A DNA stretch of 64,000 bases from Nesterenkonia halotolerans (lineage in GTDB: Bacteria; Actinomycetota; Actinomycetes; Actinomycetales; Micrococcaceae). Positions 37,518 through 46,158 of the stretch are shown here, one piece after another. The stretch spans positions 1,612,001 through 1,676,000 of the forward strand of contig NZ_JADBEE010000001.1 in NCBI RefSeq assembly GCF_014874065.1, read 5' to 3'. The position numbers and the translations under genes were made by a program. A model generated the notes under the pieces. The model did no database searches, was not told the DNA's origin, and saw only the letters and a list, made by a program, of their open reading frames with translations. Numbering within the stretch: position 1 is the stretch's first letter; each line of letters starts with the position of its first letter.

Positions 37518-37591
37518 GGGTTCGAGGCTATCCCACCTGCTCTGGTGGAATCTCACAGCCTCTGCGCCCGGTGCCGCCGATGAGCGTCCGA

Positions 37592-38263
37592 CTAGTTCAC
37601 CCGCGCCAGGAGGAACCCGTCCCAGCCCTTGAGTCCCACCGTCTGCAGCGCGGTGGCGGTGAGCCGTTCGTCGGTCTCGATCCGATCCATCAGGGTACGG
37701 ATGCCCTGGATGTCCGGGTCGGTGCTGTCTTCATCCACCACCGCACCGCCGCGCACCACGTTGTCGATCACGATCACGGTGCCGGGGTGTGACAGCGTCA
37801 GCGAAGCCTCGAGGTAGTGCGGATTGTTCGCCTTGTCAGCGTCGATGAACACCAGGTCGAAGGGTTCTTCCTGTTCCTCGACCAGCATCTGTGCAGACTC
37901 CAATGCCGGGCCCACCCGCACGTGTACGCGCTCCGCCACACCGGCAGCCGTAAAGTTCCTCCGGGCCACCTGGGCCGCCGCCGGATCGATGTCCAAGGTG
38001 ACCACTGCGCCGTCGTCGTCCATGGCTCGTGCCATCCAGATGCTCGAATACCCCGCCAGGGTGCCGAACTCCAGCACCCGCTTGGCGCCGGAGATCTGCA
38101 CGAGGAGCGCCAGGAAGGCGCCCATATTGGCCGTGACGTCGATCCCCGGGGTCACAGTCTCCGCGGAACTGCGCCGAGTCTCGGCGAGCGCCTCATCCTC
38201 CGGCACCAGGCGTTCGATGAGGTAGTCATCTACAGCTGTCCATGCATTGTCCATTTCACCCAT
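37592..38263 (-). CDS. SAM-dependent O-methyltransferase (family 3)
   Basis: A 223-residue class I methyltransferase of the catechol-O-methyltransferase-like family 3. SAM motif I is VLEFGTLAGYSSIWMA (about residues 63-78), followed by VVTLDIDP (acidic ribose-binding residue), DLVFIDADKANNPHYLE with the metal-binding Asp residues, and VIVIDNVVRGGAVVD. Family members methylate catechols or caffeoyl-type phenols using Mg2+. It is a single gene divergent from the GNAT gene. No substrate is implied by the neighbours. Confidence 0.85.
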   Translation of the reverse strand: MGEMDNAWTAVDDYLIERLVPEDEALAETRRSSAETVTPGIDVTANMGAFLALLVQISGAKRVLEFGTLAGYSSIWMARAMDDDGAVVTLDIDPAAAQVARRNFTAAGVAERVHVRVGPALESAQMLVEEQEEPFDLVFIDADKANNPHYLEASLTLSHPGTVIVIDNVVRGGAVVDEDSTDPDIQGIRTLMDRIETDERLTATALQTVGLKGWDGFLLARVN

Positions 38264-38341
38264 GTCAGCACCCTAGGCCCGCGAGCGCACTGCCGGGAAT
38301 GGTTCACCGGTCCAGAGCCGCTACGGGCATATGCTCCAGAT

Positions 38342-38857
38342 ATGGCTGAAGCTTCGCTCACTATTCGACCCGCCGAACCCCGCGACCTCGCCCAAGTCGT
38401 GATGATCCAGACCCACTACGCCCACCACACGGTGATCACCTTCAGCGAGGAGCCGATGGGTGTCTCCGAGTGGGCCGCCGAGCTGGCGGAGAAGCGGGCG
38501 GCAGGCCACCCCTTCCTGGTCGCCGCGGAGGCCGGCGTCGTGCAGGGGTTCGCCTATGCCGGACACTGGCGGCGCAAGTCCGCATACCGCCACACCGTGG
38601 AGGACACCGTGTACCTGCGCCCAGGAGCCCAGGGGCGCGGGATCGGTCGCGCGCTGCTCGCTGAGCTGCTGATTCGCTGCGAGGAGGCCGGGCACCGCCA
38701 GGTCATCGCGGTGCTCTCAGAGGACGAGTCCACCCGCGCCTCGTATGTGCTGCACGAAAAGCTGGGCTTCACCGAGGTGGGACGACTGGCCGACGTCGGG
38801 GTCAAGCGCGGACGCACGTTGAGCACGATCCTGATGCAGCGCTCACTGGGGAGATGA
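38342..38857 (+). CDS. GNAT-family N-acetyltransferase (phosphinothricin acetyltransferase-like)
   Basis: A 171-residue GNAT enzyme that moves an acetyl group from acetyl-CoA to an amine. It starts with LTIRPAEPRDLAQVVMIQTHYAHHTVITFSEEP, resembling the PAT/bar type N-terminus, and has the CoA-binding loop QGRGIGRALLAELL (about residues 99-112) and LHEKLGFTEVGRL near the end. Whether it acts on phosphinothricin, methionine sulfoximine or another amine cannot be judged. The ATG at 38342 has no strong RBS. It is divergent from the O-methyltransferase gene. Confidence 0.85.
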   Translation: MAEASLTIRPAEPRDLAQVVMIQTHYAHHTVITFSEEPMGVSEWAAELAEKRAAGHPFLVAAEAGVVQGFAYAGHWRRKSAYRHTVEDTVYLRPGAQGRGIGRALLAELLIRCEEAGHRQVIAVLSEDESTRASYVLHEKLGFTEVGRLADVGVKRGRTLSTILMQRSLGR

Positions 38858-38898
38858 GGGTCAGGCACGGCGAGAGCGACGGGGCTTGAACCCGTCAC

Positions 38899-39693
38899 TC
38901 AACCCACATTCCATCCCGCCTCTTCCAATCCACCGAGCCCGTTCAGTCCCACCCAGAGGCCCACCAGGAACAGGATCAGCGCCACGGTGCCGTTCGCGTG
39001 TCGACTGAGGAACCCTTCCAACCACCGCAACGGCCGCTCCACTGCGCGGGCCGCGAACACCCGTGTCGCCAGCAACACCAGCGCCGGTGTGATCATGACC
39101 GCGCAATAGAAGAGAATCAGCGCCGGGGCTGCGGGCACTCCCGGGTCGAACGCCGCCACAAGCCCGATCCCGGCCAGATAGGGCAGCAACGTCGCGACCT
39201 CCAGACCTACCGCCGCCACCCCCAACAGGACCAGCGGCCTGATCCCAGCTCGGGCGCCCTCCCCCACCGCCCGCTCCCGGAAGCGACGAACCCGCCCCGC
39301 TGACCCACTGGCCTCCTCCCGCTGACGCTTGCGCTCCTTCCCCGCCGTGCTGAGCGGATCCAGCCGAAAGCTGTAGACGATCAGACCAATGCCCAGCCCC
39401 ACCTGGGCGAGCAACACCGCCGGCATCTGTTGGGCTCGCGTCAGACCGTCGACCAGCTGGGTCCCGAACAGCAGCAGGCTCAGCAAGAGCAGGAGCCCGA
39501 TCACGGCATAGGCACCGGCCACCACTGCGAGGTAGACCAGGACTCGCCCCGCCCGAAGCCGACCCGACGCCATCAGCAGCCACACTGGAATCAACAATGT
39601 CCCGAAGCTCGTCGAGTCCAGAAGTGCAAGCACGGTCAGCGCGCCCAGCAACGCCCATAGGGTGTCCACGCTGGCCAGCAGTTCATTGATCAT
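38899..39693 (-). CDS. GAP-family membrane protein (Sap/LysE-like)
   Basis: A 264-residue integral membrane protein with six hydrophobic segments and a basic cytoplasmic loop in the middle (KERKRQREEASGS, about residues 115-150). The first half ALLGALTVLALLDSTSFGTLLIPVWLL is typical of the GAP/Sap proteins, relatives of LysE-type exporters linked in mycobacteria to glycolipid export. The ATG at 39691-39693 starts the conserved part; an upstream in-frame start at 39729 lacks support. It is divergent from the histidine kinase gene and might be exported-lipid related (inference only). Confidence 0.7.
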   Translation of the reverse strand: MINELLASVDTLWALLGALTVLALLDSTSFGTLLIPVWLLMASGRLRAGRVLVYLAVVAGAYAVIGLLLLLSLLLFGTQLVDGLTRAQQMPAVLLAQVGLGIGLIVYSFRLDPLSTAGKERKRQREEASGSAGRVRRFRERAVGEGARAGIRPLVLLGVAAVGLEVATLLPYLAGIGLVAAFDPGVPAAPALILFYCAVMITPALVLLATRVFAARAVERPLRWLEGFLSRHANGTVALILFLVGLWVGLNGLGGLEEAGWNVG

Positions 39694-39813
39694 GCGCTTA
39701 GACTCGCCCGCCCGGCCCGCAGAGCACATCGGTCAAAGGATCGAATCCCGGTCGACGGCGTCCTCATTCTCAACCTTTGGTCGGAAGCGGGTTGGGCTTC
39801 TCTGTGATCGAAT

Positions 39814-41088
39814 ATGGTCATGAGGCCGAGCGTCCGGGCACACCTGCAGTCACTGCTGACGCTCGGCGTCGCGGTGCTGATCCTCGCGGTGGGCTGGGCC
39901 GGTGTGGCCGAGCTTCCGTGGTGGAGCGCCCTCGGCGTCACTCCAGAACTGTGGTGGCACCTGATTCCGCTGACGCTGATGGCCGGAGCGCTGCTGCTGC
40001 GGATCCGTCGACCGACGCTTGCGCTGACTTTGGGGTGTGGCATCGTCGTGCTGGACCTCAGTATCGGCGTGAATGTGGGGATCCTGCTGTGCCTGTCTGA
40101 CCTGGTGTACAACCTCGGCATCCGAGGGTCGCCGCGGGCAGTCGTGGCCTCTGCGGCTGCGTTGACCGGCATCACCCTGGCGTCATCCGCGCTGGGCCTT
40201 TTCGTGGGTGCGGACTGGGAGGGAGCGCTGAGCATTGCCCTCGTCGGTCTCGCCGTGCTGTTGATGCCCCTGTGGTGGGCGGCGGAGGTCCGGCGCGGCT
40301 ACCCGCTCTGGCAGGAGCCTGACGCCCGACACCAGCTGGAGGCCGAACGCCACGCCAGCATGCTCCGCCGACAGGCGAGCAAGCGTCGCGAAGCTGTGGA
40401 TCAGGAACGGCAGCGCATGGCACGGGAGCTCCACGATGTGGTCTCCTCGCAGGTCTCCGCGATCGCGCTGACCTCTGGGGCCGTGCTGAATTCTGTGGCC
40501 GACACCGAACGGGATCGGCGTGCCCTGGGAAGCATCCGGAGCATCAGCGTGGAGGCTCTCGCGCAGCTGCGAGAGATGGTCCTGCTGCTGCGCGGTGAGG
40601 GAGGGTCGCCCGAGGCGGAGTCCCTGAACTACCAGGAGCTGCTCGACGGAACCAGCTGGGAGGACGTGCTCACCCGGGCGAGAGACCGCGGAATGGAGAT
40701 CAGCGTGACGGGCGAACCACCGGCGAATCTGACAACAGGCCAGCATCATGTGCTGCTGCGAGTGCTGCAGGAATCGCTGACCAACGCCGCGAAGCATGGC
40801 GATGCGCAAGCAGCTGTGACCCTGCGTCAGAAGCGCAAACGCCTGCAGCTCACAGTCACGTCCCCAGTGGCGGATGATCCGGCCGATTCCGACGGCGTAC
40901 CCAAGGGGAACGACGACGACGCACCCCTCGGAACCGGCGTGGGCTTGGCGGTGATGCGTGAACGGGTACAGCTGATCGGAGGGTCCTTGAACGCCGGCCC
41001 GATGGGCGAGAACCCGACCAGGGTTCGCAGGGGCTCACAGCTCTGGATGGTCGAGGCCGAACTTCCGCTGAATCAGGAGCAGAGATGA
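39814..41088 (+). CDS. NarL-type two-component sensor histidine kinase
   Basis: A 424-residue membrane sensor kinase. The N-terminal 155 residues contain about five hydrophobic segments without a large outside domain, so it probably senses signals at or in the membrane. The HisKA_3 dimerisation box is ERQRMARELHDVVSSQVSAI with phospho-acceptor His207. The HATPase domain shows VLQESLTNAAKHG (N box) and GTGVGLAVMRERVQLIGG (G boxes). It overlaps the response regulator gene by 4 nt and surely phosphorylates that protein. The type is common next to antibiotic or cell-envelope stress exporters. Confidence 0.93.
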   Translation: MVMRPSVRAHLQSLLTLGVAVLILAVGWAGVAELPWWSALGVTPELWWHLIPLTLMAGALLLRIRRPTLALTLGCGIVVLDLSIGVNVGILLCLSDLVYNLGIRGSPRAVVASAAALTGITLASSALGLFVGADWEGALSIALVGLAVLLMPLWWAAEVRRGYPLWQEPDARHQLEAERHASMLRRQASKRREAVDQERQRMARELHDVVSSQVSAIALTSGAVLNSVADTERDRRALGSIRSISVEALAQLREMVLLLRGEGGSPEAESLNYQELLDGTSWEDVLTRARDRGMEISVTGEPPANLTTGQHHVLLRVLQESLTNAAKHGDAQAAVTLRQKRKRLQLTVTSPVADDPADSDGVPKGNDDDAPLGTGVGLAVMRERVQLIGGSLNAGPMGENPTRVRRGSQLWMVEAELPLNQEQR

Positions 41089-41765
41089 ACCAGGAGCGCA
41101 TCACCGTGGTCCTCGCCGATGACCACTCCAGCATCCGCGCCGGGCTGAGGTTGCTGCTGGAGACCGCGGAGGGGATCGACGTCGTTGGAGAGGCTGCCGA
41201 CGGAGCCGCTGCGGTGAGTCAAGCGTTTGCGCTGCGACCTGATGTGGTGCTGATGGACGCGCGGATGCCAGGCACGGACGGCATCGCCGCCACCCGCAGG
41301 ATCGTGGCAGATTCTGCGGCTCAGGTGTTGATGCTCACCACTTTCGACCTGGATGAGGTCGTATTCGGTGCGTTGCGCGCTGGTGCGTCCGGTTTCCTGT
41401 TGAAGTCGGTGGAGCCGGATCAGCTGATCGACGCGATCCGGAGGGTGGCGGCCGGCGACGGGGTCCTCGCCCCGGAAGTGACACGCAAGCTGCTTCGCGA
41501 GTTCGCCGGCGGGGACGATTTGGAGGCGAACGCATCGCCGTCGTCGTCCGACGATGCCCCTGCGGAAGTCTCAGAACACCTGACGCGAAGGGAGCTCGAC
41601 GTCCTCGCAGCGCTCGGTCGCGGGCTCTCCAACGCCCAGATTGCTCAGGAGCTCTTCGTCAGTCTGGCGACCGTCAAGACGCATGTGTCCAGCATCCTGT
41701 CGAAGCAGCAGCTGAGCTCACGGATGCAGGCCGCGATCCTTGCTCGGGAGGCTCGGCTCGCATGA
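41085..41765 (+). CDS. NarL/FixJ-type response regulator
   Basis: A 226-residue response regulator with a receiver domain (VVLADDHSSIRAGL; phospho-acceptor Asp58 in VVLMDARMPG; conserved Thr and Lys in MLTTFDL and LLKSVEPDQL) and a C-terminal LuxR-type helix-turn-helix (LTRRELDVLAALGRGLSNAQIAQELFVSLATVKTHVSSIL, about residues 165-205). It is coupled to the upstream kinase by ATGA overlap. Its targets are not evident; the GAP-family gene is divergent from the kinase and could be one. Confidence 0.94.
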   Translation: MNQERITVVLADDHSSIRAGLRLLLETAEGIDVVGEAADGAAAVSQAFALRPDVVLMDARMPGTDGIAATRRIVADSAAQVLMLTTFDLDEVVFGALRAGASGFLLKSVEPDQLIDAIRRVAAGDGVLAPEVTRKLLREFAGGDDLEANASPSSSDDAPAEVSEHLTRRELDVLAALGRGLSNAQIAQELFVSLATVKTHVSSILSKQQLSSRMQAAILAREARLA

Positions 41766-41783
41766 GAGGTGTGGTGGGGTTGC

Positions 41784-42712
41784 CTACCCGAGACGGAGTG
41801 CTGAGCGCACCTGCCCGACCGCCCGCTCAAATCCTTCGCGATGGTCCTGCTGGTTGAAGCGCAGCAGCCTCCAACCCTCGGCAAAGAAGACGTTGTCGCG
41901 CCGCTGATCAGCGCGCTGCTGGTGCGGCGTGAAATGGGTCTCGCCGTCGTACTGGATGGCGATCTTCAACGCCGGGTAGCCCAGATCGGCGCGGGGTGAC
42001 CAGCGGAATCTCGGCTGGGCGGGGACCTGCAGCTGCGGCTCCTGCAAGCCTGCGCGGATCAGCGCGAGCCGGAGAAGCGTTTCCGGGACGGAGTCTGCGC
42101 CGACACGGATCCAGGTCAGCGCGGCGAGGCAGCGTCGTCGGCCTGGCGTGCCGGGGCTTTCCTCCAGGAGGCCCCGAAGTTCGGCGAGTGTGGCATGGGG
42201 CGCAGCCCGTCCTTCGAAGCGCGGGTAGGGATGCCGCACCAGCTGGTCGCCGATGATGATCAGCTCGCGGACGGTGCAGAGCCTGCCCAGATCCAACCAT
42301 GTGCGGGCTGGTGTCGCGACTCTGAGCCCCTACGAGTCACCACATCCTGGCGTCGGAGCGAGACCCGGTGCCCGCAGACACCTCCGCGCCGCGTCCAGAC
42401 GTCCGGGCCCGCTGGGTGGGCAAGGTGCAGGCGCCCGTCCTTCTGCAACCTGTCTGGCAGCCACAACCCGTGGATTTCGGCGGCGGTTTGGTGCGAGACC
42501 CACATCTCTGGCCGATCTCGGAGGAGGGCCGCCGCTTTGATCTCGAGGGTCTCCTGGGGAGTGCACACATCGGCGAGCGCCCGGGCAACGTGGACACCGG
42601 ACCCCAACGCGAGGATGTCCCTGCGTCGAAGGCGCTCTCGGGGCAGACCCTCGCGAAGAGCTTCGGCGGCCGTGAAAGCTCGCGTGGTGAGCTGCGGCGG
42701 AAGCGCGTCCAT
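41784..42712 (-). pseudogene. DUF559/AbiEi-like protein, single frameshift
   Basis: Two minus-strand frames form one gene. The upstream frame (from ATG 42710-42712) gives an AbiEi-like N-terminus, FTAAEALREGLPRERLRRRDILALGSGVHVAR, through WVSHQTAAEIHGLWLP to about VVTRRG. The downstream frame continues GLRVATPARTWLDLGRL and ends in a DUF559 nuclease-like domain (LGYPALKIAIQYDGETH; NVFFAEGWRLLRF). Adding one G to the four-G tract at 42327-42330 restores a single 309-codon frame, the usual size for such actinobacterial proteins, which often occur as orphan antitoxin/nuclease-like genes. It may be a real inactivation or a base-call error in a homopolymer. Confidence 0.8.
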
Positions 42713-42773
42713 CTCGCAAGTCTGACGACCATTGCCGGATGGTTAGCCGTTTCTCCACAACCTCACATCTACT

Positions 42774-42840
42774 GGGCGATATTCGGGAAGTTCAGGCCAG
42801 ATCTTGCTTCGAAAATCCCGAAAATCGCCCACTAAATGGC
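42774..42840. repeat. Inverted repeat between the DUF559 gene and the flavoprotein gene
   Basis: GGGCGATATTCGGGA at 42774-42788 pairs with TCCCGAAAATCGCCC at 42826-42840 with one mismatch; the loop is 37 nt. It lies after the flavoprotein gene (which ends at 42896 on the minus strand) and upstream of the DUF559 gene, so it may act as terminator or operator. Confidence 0.4.
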
Positions 42841-42895
42841 GGAGCATATCGAAAGACACCAGGAGCGGATGGGAAGGGACCGGACGGGACCGAGC

Positions 42896-44350
42896 TCAGC
42901 CGCGGCGTCCGTGCAGCACGCCGGTGGAGATGCCGGCCCTAGCCTCATCGGCCGCTCCACCGACAGCGGCAAGCTCGGGTGCGCTACAGGACTGCGCCTC
43001 CCCGGCCGTCAGCTCGGGGGCGCCGCAGGACTGCGGTTCTTCCGGGTCCGACGCGCTCACTCCGGAGCAGACCCCGGTCTCTGGCAGGTTCAGATTCCGG
43101 GCCGCCGCGTCGGCGCCAGCGAGGTGCGCTGCGATGGAACGGACCTGTTCGTAGCCGGTAGCCAGCAGGAAGGTGGGCGCCCGCCCGTAGGACTTCATCC
43201 CGGCGAGGAAGAATCCTTCCTCCGGGTGCGCCAGCACATCGGCTCCATGGGCCTCCACGGTGCCGCAGGAGTGGAACTCCGGATCGATGAGGGCGGCGAG
43301 TCGGCGCGGGGATTCCACGGCGGGATCAAGCTCCAGGCGCAGCTCGCGCAGCATCTCGAGCTGCGGGTGGAAGCCCGTGGCTGCGGCGAGGTGGTCCGCC
43401 GTGATCTGGCGACCATCTGCGAACTCGACCTGCAGCGTGGAGGTGGGCGCGGCGTCGTCGTCCGGGGTCTGGGCTCGCGCCTCCGGAGCGGCCAGGGCGT
43501 GGATCTCGGCGCCGGTGAGCAGCGTGATCTCGCCTTCCTCGACGAGTCGGCGCAGCCGCTGCCCCAGGGCGCCGCGAGCGGGGAGCTGATCTGCGTCTCC
43601 TCCGCCGTAGACGCGCTCGGCAGAGTCCCCACGGACGGCCCAGGTGATGGTGGTGGCGTGGTCCTGGCGCTTGAGCGCGGCGAGGTTGAGCAGCGTGTTG
43701 ATCGCACTGTGTCCGGAACCGACGACCAGCGTGTGGCGCCCGGCGAGCCGCTGCGACTCGGCGCCGAGGACATCGGGCAGGGAACCGAGCAGCCGGTCGG
43801 CCACCGCCGCGGTGTCCTCGCCCAGGGCAGGAAGTCCGGCGGCGCCGAGCGGGTTCGGGCTGCCCCAGGTGCCGGAGGCGTCGATCACCGCGCGCGCATG
43901 CAGCTCGGTCACCGCCGACGCGTGGGCGACCCGCAGGATGAAGGGCTGACCGGCGCGCGCCTGCACATGGGTCTTGTCCCGCCCGCCACGACTGATGGCG
44001 AGGACTCGGTGATCCGTCCAGATCCGACCGGCGAGATCGGGGAGCGCTGCGAGCGGCTTGAGGTAGTCCCGCACCAGTTCAGCTCCGGTGGGCAGGGCGG
44101 TGGGGCGCGGCGACTCCCAGCCGGTGGCCTCCAGCATCGCGGAGCATGCGGAGTCGATGTTGTACCGCCAGGGAGAGAAGAGCTTGATGTGGCCCCATTC
44201 CCGGACCGCGGCGCCCACCTGGGACTCGGCCTCCAGAATCAGCGGCTCGAGGCCCTGTTCCAACAGGTGCACCGCAGCGGCGAGACCGATCGGACCGCCC
44301 CCGATGACGACGACGGGCAGTTCAGCAGTGGTGGCGGACGTGGCTGACAT
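42896..44350 (-). CDS. FAD-dependent flavoprotein / NAD(P)-binding oxidoreductase
   Basis: A 484-residue two-dinucleotide-binding flavoprotein. FAD binding is VVVIGGGPIGLAAAVHLLEQG (residues about 12-32), the second Rossmann motif is HTLVVGSGHSAINTLLNLA, and AATGFHPQLEML is the conserved ATG motif. The N-terminal segment EWGHIKLFSPWRYNID is typical of a family often found beside ArsR-type regulators and sometimes called ArsO-like. The C-terminal 50 residues hold an imperfect repeat (QSCGAPEL / QSCSAPEL) and look disordered. GGAG is 5 nt before the ATG at 44348-44350; the frame extends upstream without a site. It probably oxidises or reduces a small compound with NAD(P)H. Confidence 0.8.
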   Translation of the reverse strand: MSATSATTAELPVVVIGGGPIGLAAAVHLLEQGLEPLILEAESQVGAAVREWGHIKLFSPWRYNIDSACSAMLEATGWESPRPTALPTGAELVRDYLKPLAALPDLAGRIWTDHRVLAISRGGRDKTHVQARAGQPFILRVAHASAVTELHARAVIDASGTWGSPNPLGAAGLPALGEDTAAVADRLLGSLPDVLGAESQRLAGRHTLVVGSGHSAINTLLNLAALKRQDHATTITWAVRGDSAERVYGGGDADQLPARGALGQRLRRLVEEGEITLLTGAEIHALAAPEARAQTPDDDAAPTSTLQVEFADGRQITADHLAAATGFHPQLEMLRELRLELDPAVESPRRLAALIDPEFHSCGTVEAHGADVLAHPEEGFFLAGMKSYGRAPTFLLATGYEQVRSIAAHLAGADAAARNLNLPETGVCSGVSASDPEEPQSCGAPELTAGEAQSCSAPELAAVGGAADEARAGISTGVLHGRRG

Positions 44351-44462
44351 CGTGGCTCCATCTCGGCGGTCGACGCGGGAGAGCCCCAGGGATCCTCGAG
44401 GGAGCCCTGCGGAGCTCAGGGGATCCCGGAGGAATCCAGAGAACCCGGGAGGCGCTTCCCGC

Positions 44463-44515
44463 ATCGATAAACATCGATCTTCTTCGATATGCCGAGACTA
44501 GCGCGGCGCATCGAT
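44463..44515. promoter_or_regulatory. ATCGAT-containing operator cluster upstream of the flavoprotein gene
   Basis: The palindrome ATCGAT occurs at 44463-44468, 44473-44478 and 44510-44515, with TTCGAT at 44483-44488. The first two, as CATCGAT-AAA-CATCGAT, form a tandem repeat. This resembles operators of ArsR/SmtB-like regulators, but no such regulator gene is in the window. Confidence 0.4.
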
Positions 44516-44543
44516 GAACGTCAATGCAGCCCGTAGGCTTCAG

Positions 44544-45140
44544 TCAGTCGAGACCCAGATCGTTCTTCGAGAATGCGAACAGGTAGGGCACACCAGCTGT
44601 CGCTTCGATGTGCTCCTTGGCTCCGGTGTCGCGGTCCACGATCACGGCCACAGCTTGGACCAGTCCGCCAGCGGCACGGACGGCGTCGACCGCGGTGAGG
44701 GCTGAGCCGCCGGTGGTGGAGGTGTCTTCGAGCACCACGACCTTCTGCCCCTCGACGCTCGGACCTTCGACCTGACGTCCCATGCCATGGGACTTCTGCG
44801 CCTTGCGCACCACGAAGGTGTCCGTGGCCTGTCCCTGCTGCGCGGCGGCATGCATCACGGCAGTGCCCACAGGGTCTGCGCCCATGGTGAGACCACCGGC
44901 GGCGACGTAGTCGATGTCAGCCCCGGCGAGCAGATGACGCATGACCCGCCCCACCAGCGGAGCGGCCTCGTGCTGCAGCGTGATGCGGCGCAGATCGATG
45001 TAGTAGTCAGCCTCCTTCCCGGAGGAGAGCGTCACCTTTCCGCGCACGACGGCGAGCTCGCTGATGAGCTCCTGCAGTCGACGGCGGTCAGCGGCGGGAT
45101 CGAAGGCGGGCTGCGGGGCACGGGCGGCAGTCTCAGTCAT
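44544..45140 (-). CDS. pyrE: Orotate phosphoribosyltransferase
   Basis: A 198-residue enzyme that joins orotate to PRPP to form OMP in pyrimidine synthesis. Motifs are VRGKVTLSSGKEADYYIDLRR (orotate and PRPP contacts), VAAGGLTMGADPVGTAV and the PRPP-binding signature VVVLEDTSTTGGSALTAVDAVR. The ATG at 45138-45140 has AGGATGGAG upstream; an in-frame ATG at 45149 would add three residues. It is divergent from nadE with a short promoter region. Full length and ordinary. Confidence 0.95.
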   Translation of the reverse strand: MTETAARAPQPAFDPAADRRRLQELISELAVVRGKVTLSSGKEADYYIDLRRITLQHEAAPLVGRVMRHLLAGADIDYVAAGGLTMGADPVGTAVMHAAAQQGQATDTFVVRKAQKSHGMGRQVEGPSVEGQKVVVLEDTSTTGGSALTAVDAVRAAGGLVQAVAVIVDRDTGAKEHIEATAGVPYLFAFSKNDLGLD

Positions 45141-45258
45141 GGTCTCCATCCTATTGAACCTGCAGGGCTCGTCGACCGGCCCCGCCCGGCGAGCGCGTCT
45201 GGCCAACACCCAGACACAAGTGACACCGGCGAAACCTTGCGCTGAGTAGACTCGCCTC

Positions 45259-46086
45259 ATGCGTGAGCTACAGAGTGTCATCGTCGAAGAAATGGGCGTG
45301 AAGCCTGAGATCGATCCCGCTGAGGAGGTCGCCCGCCGGGTGGACTTCCTGGTGGACTACGCGAAGTCCGCGGGGGTGAACGGTTTCGTGCTGGGCATCT
45401 CCGGCGGAGTGGACTCCTCGCTCGCCGGCCGACTCTGCCAGCTCGCCGCGGAGAAGCTCCGGGAGCAGGGACATGATGTCCATTTCCACGCACTGCGCCT
45501 GCCCCACGGCGTGCAGCACGACGCCGACGACGCCGCGGCCGCCCTGGAGTTCATCTCTCCGGACCGGACGGACTCGTTCAACATCGAGAAGGCCGTCACC
45601 GGCGTGGACAGCGCCTTCAATGACACCTTCGGCAGGGGCATGCAGGACTACCACCGCGGCAACGTGAAGGCGCGCCTGCGCATGACGGTGCAGTACGCCG
45701 TCGGTGGCGAGCATGGACTGCTGGTGGTCGGCACTGATCACGGAGCAGAATCCACCACGGGCTTCTTCACCAAATACGGCGACGGCGGGGCCGATGTCCT
45801 GCCGTTGTTCACTCTGAACAAACGCCAGGTCCGTCACCTGCTGAAGCATCTCGGCGCCTCGGAGACCCTCTGGTCCAAGGCCCCCACCGCCGACCTGCTC
45901 GATGACACCCCCGGTCAGCTCGATGAGACCGAGCTGGGGATCAGCTACGACCACATCGACGACTACCTCGAGGGTCGCGAAATCCCGGACAGCGAAGCGG
46001 AAGTTCTGGAGAAGCACTTCCTGCGCACCCGACACAAGCGCACGGTGCCGGTGACGATCCAGGACGACTGGTGGCGCCAAAGCTGA
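45259..46086 (+). CDS. nadE: NAD+ synthase, ammonia-dependent
   Basis: A 275-residue NadE that amidates nicotinic acid adenine dinucleotide to NAD+ with ATP and ammonia. The P-loop is LGISGGVDSSLAGRL (about residues 46-60); GTDHGAESTTGFFTKYGDGGADVLPL and SKAPTADLLDDTPGQLDETELGISYDHIDDYLEG are highly conserved. No glutaminase domain is present, so it belongs to the short ammonia-using type. The start ATG at 45259 gives the usual length. It precedes xthA on the same strand by 72 nt. Confidence 0.96.
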   Translation: MRELQSVIVEEMGVKPEIDPAEEVARRVDFLVDYAKSAGVNGFVLGISGGVDSSLAGRLCQLAAEKLREQGHDVHFHALRLPHGVQHDADDAAAALEFISPDRTDSFNIEKAVTGVDSAFNDTFGRGMQDYHRGNVKARLRMTVQYAVGGEHGLLVVGTDHGAESTTGFFTKYGDGGADVLPLFTLNKRQVRHLLKHLGASETLWSKAPTADLLDDTPGQLDETELGISYDHIDDYLEGREIPDSEAEVLEKHFLRTRHKRTVPVTIQDDWWRQS

Positions 46087-46158
46087 GCCAGCACCTCCGG
46101 CTCCGCACCTTCTACCCCCGACGCTTGGTGGCGAGGAGCGCGCTGGTAGTTTGAATCC

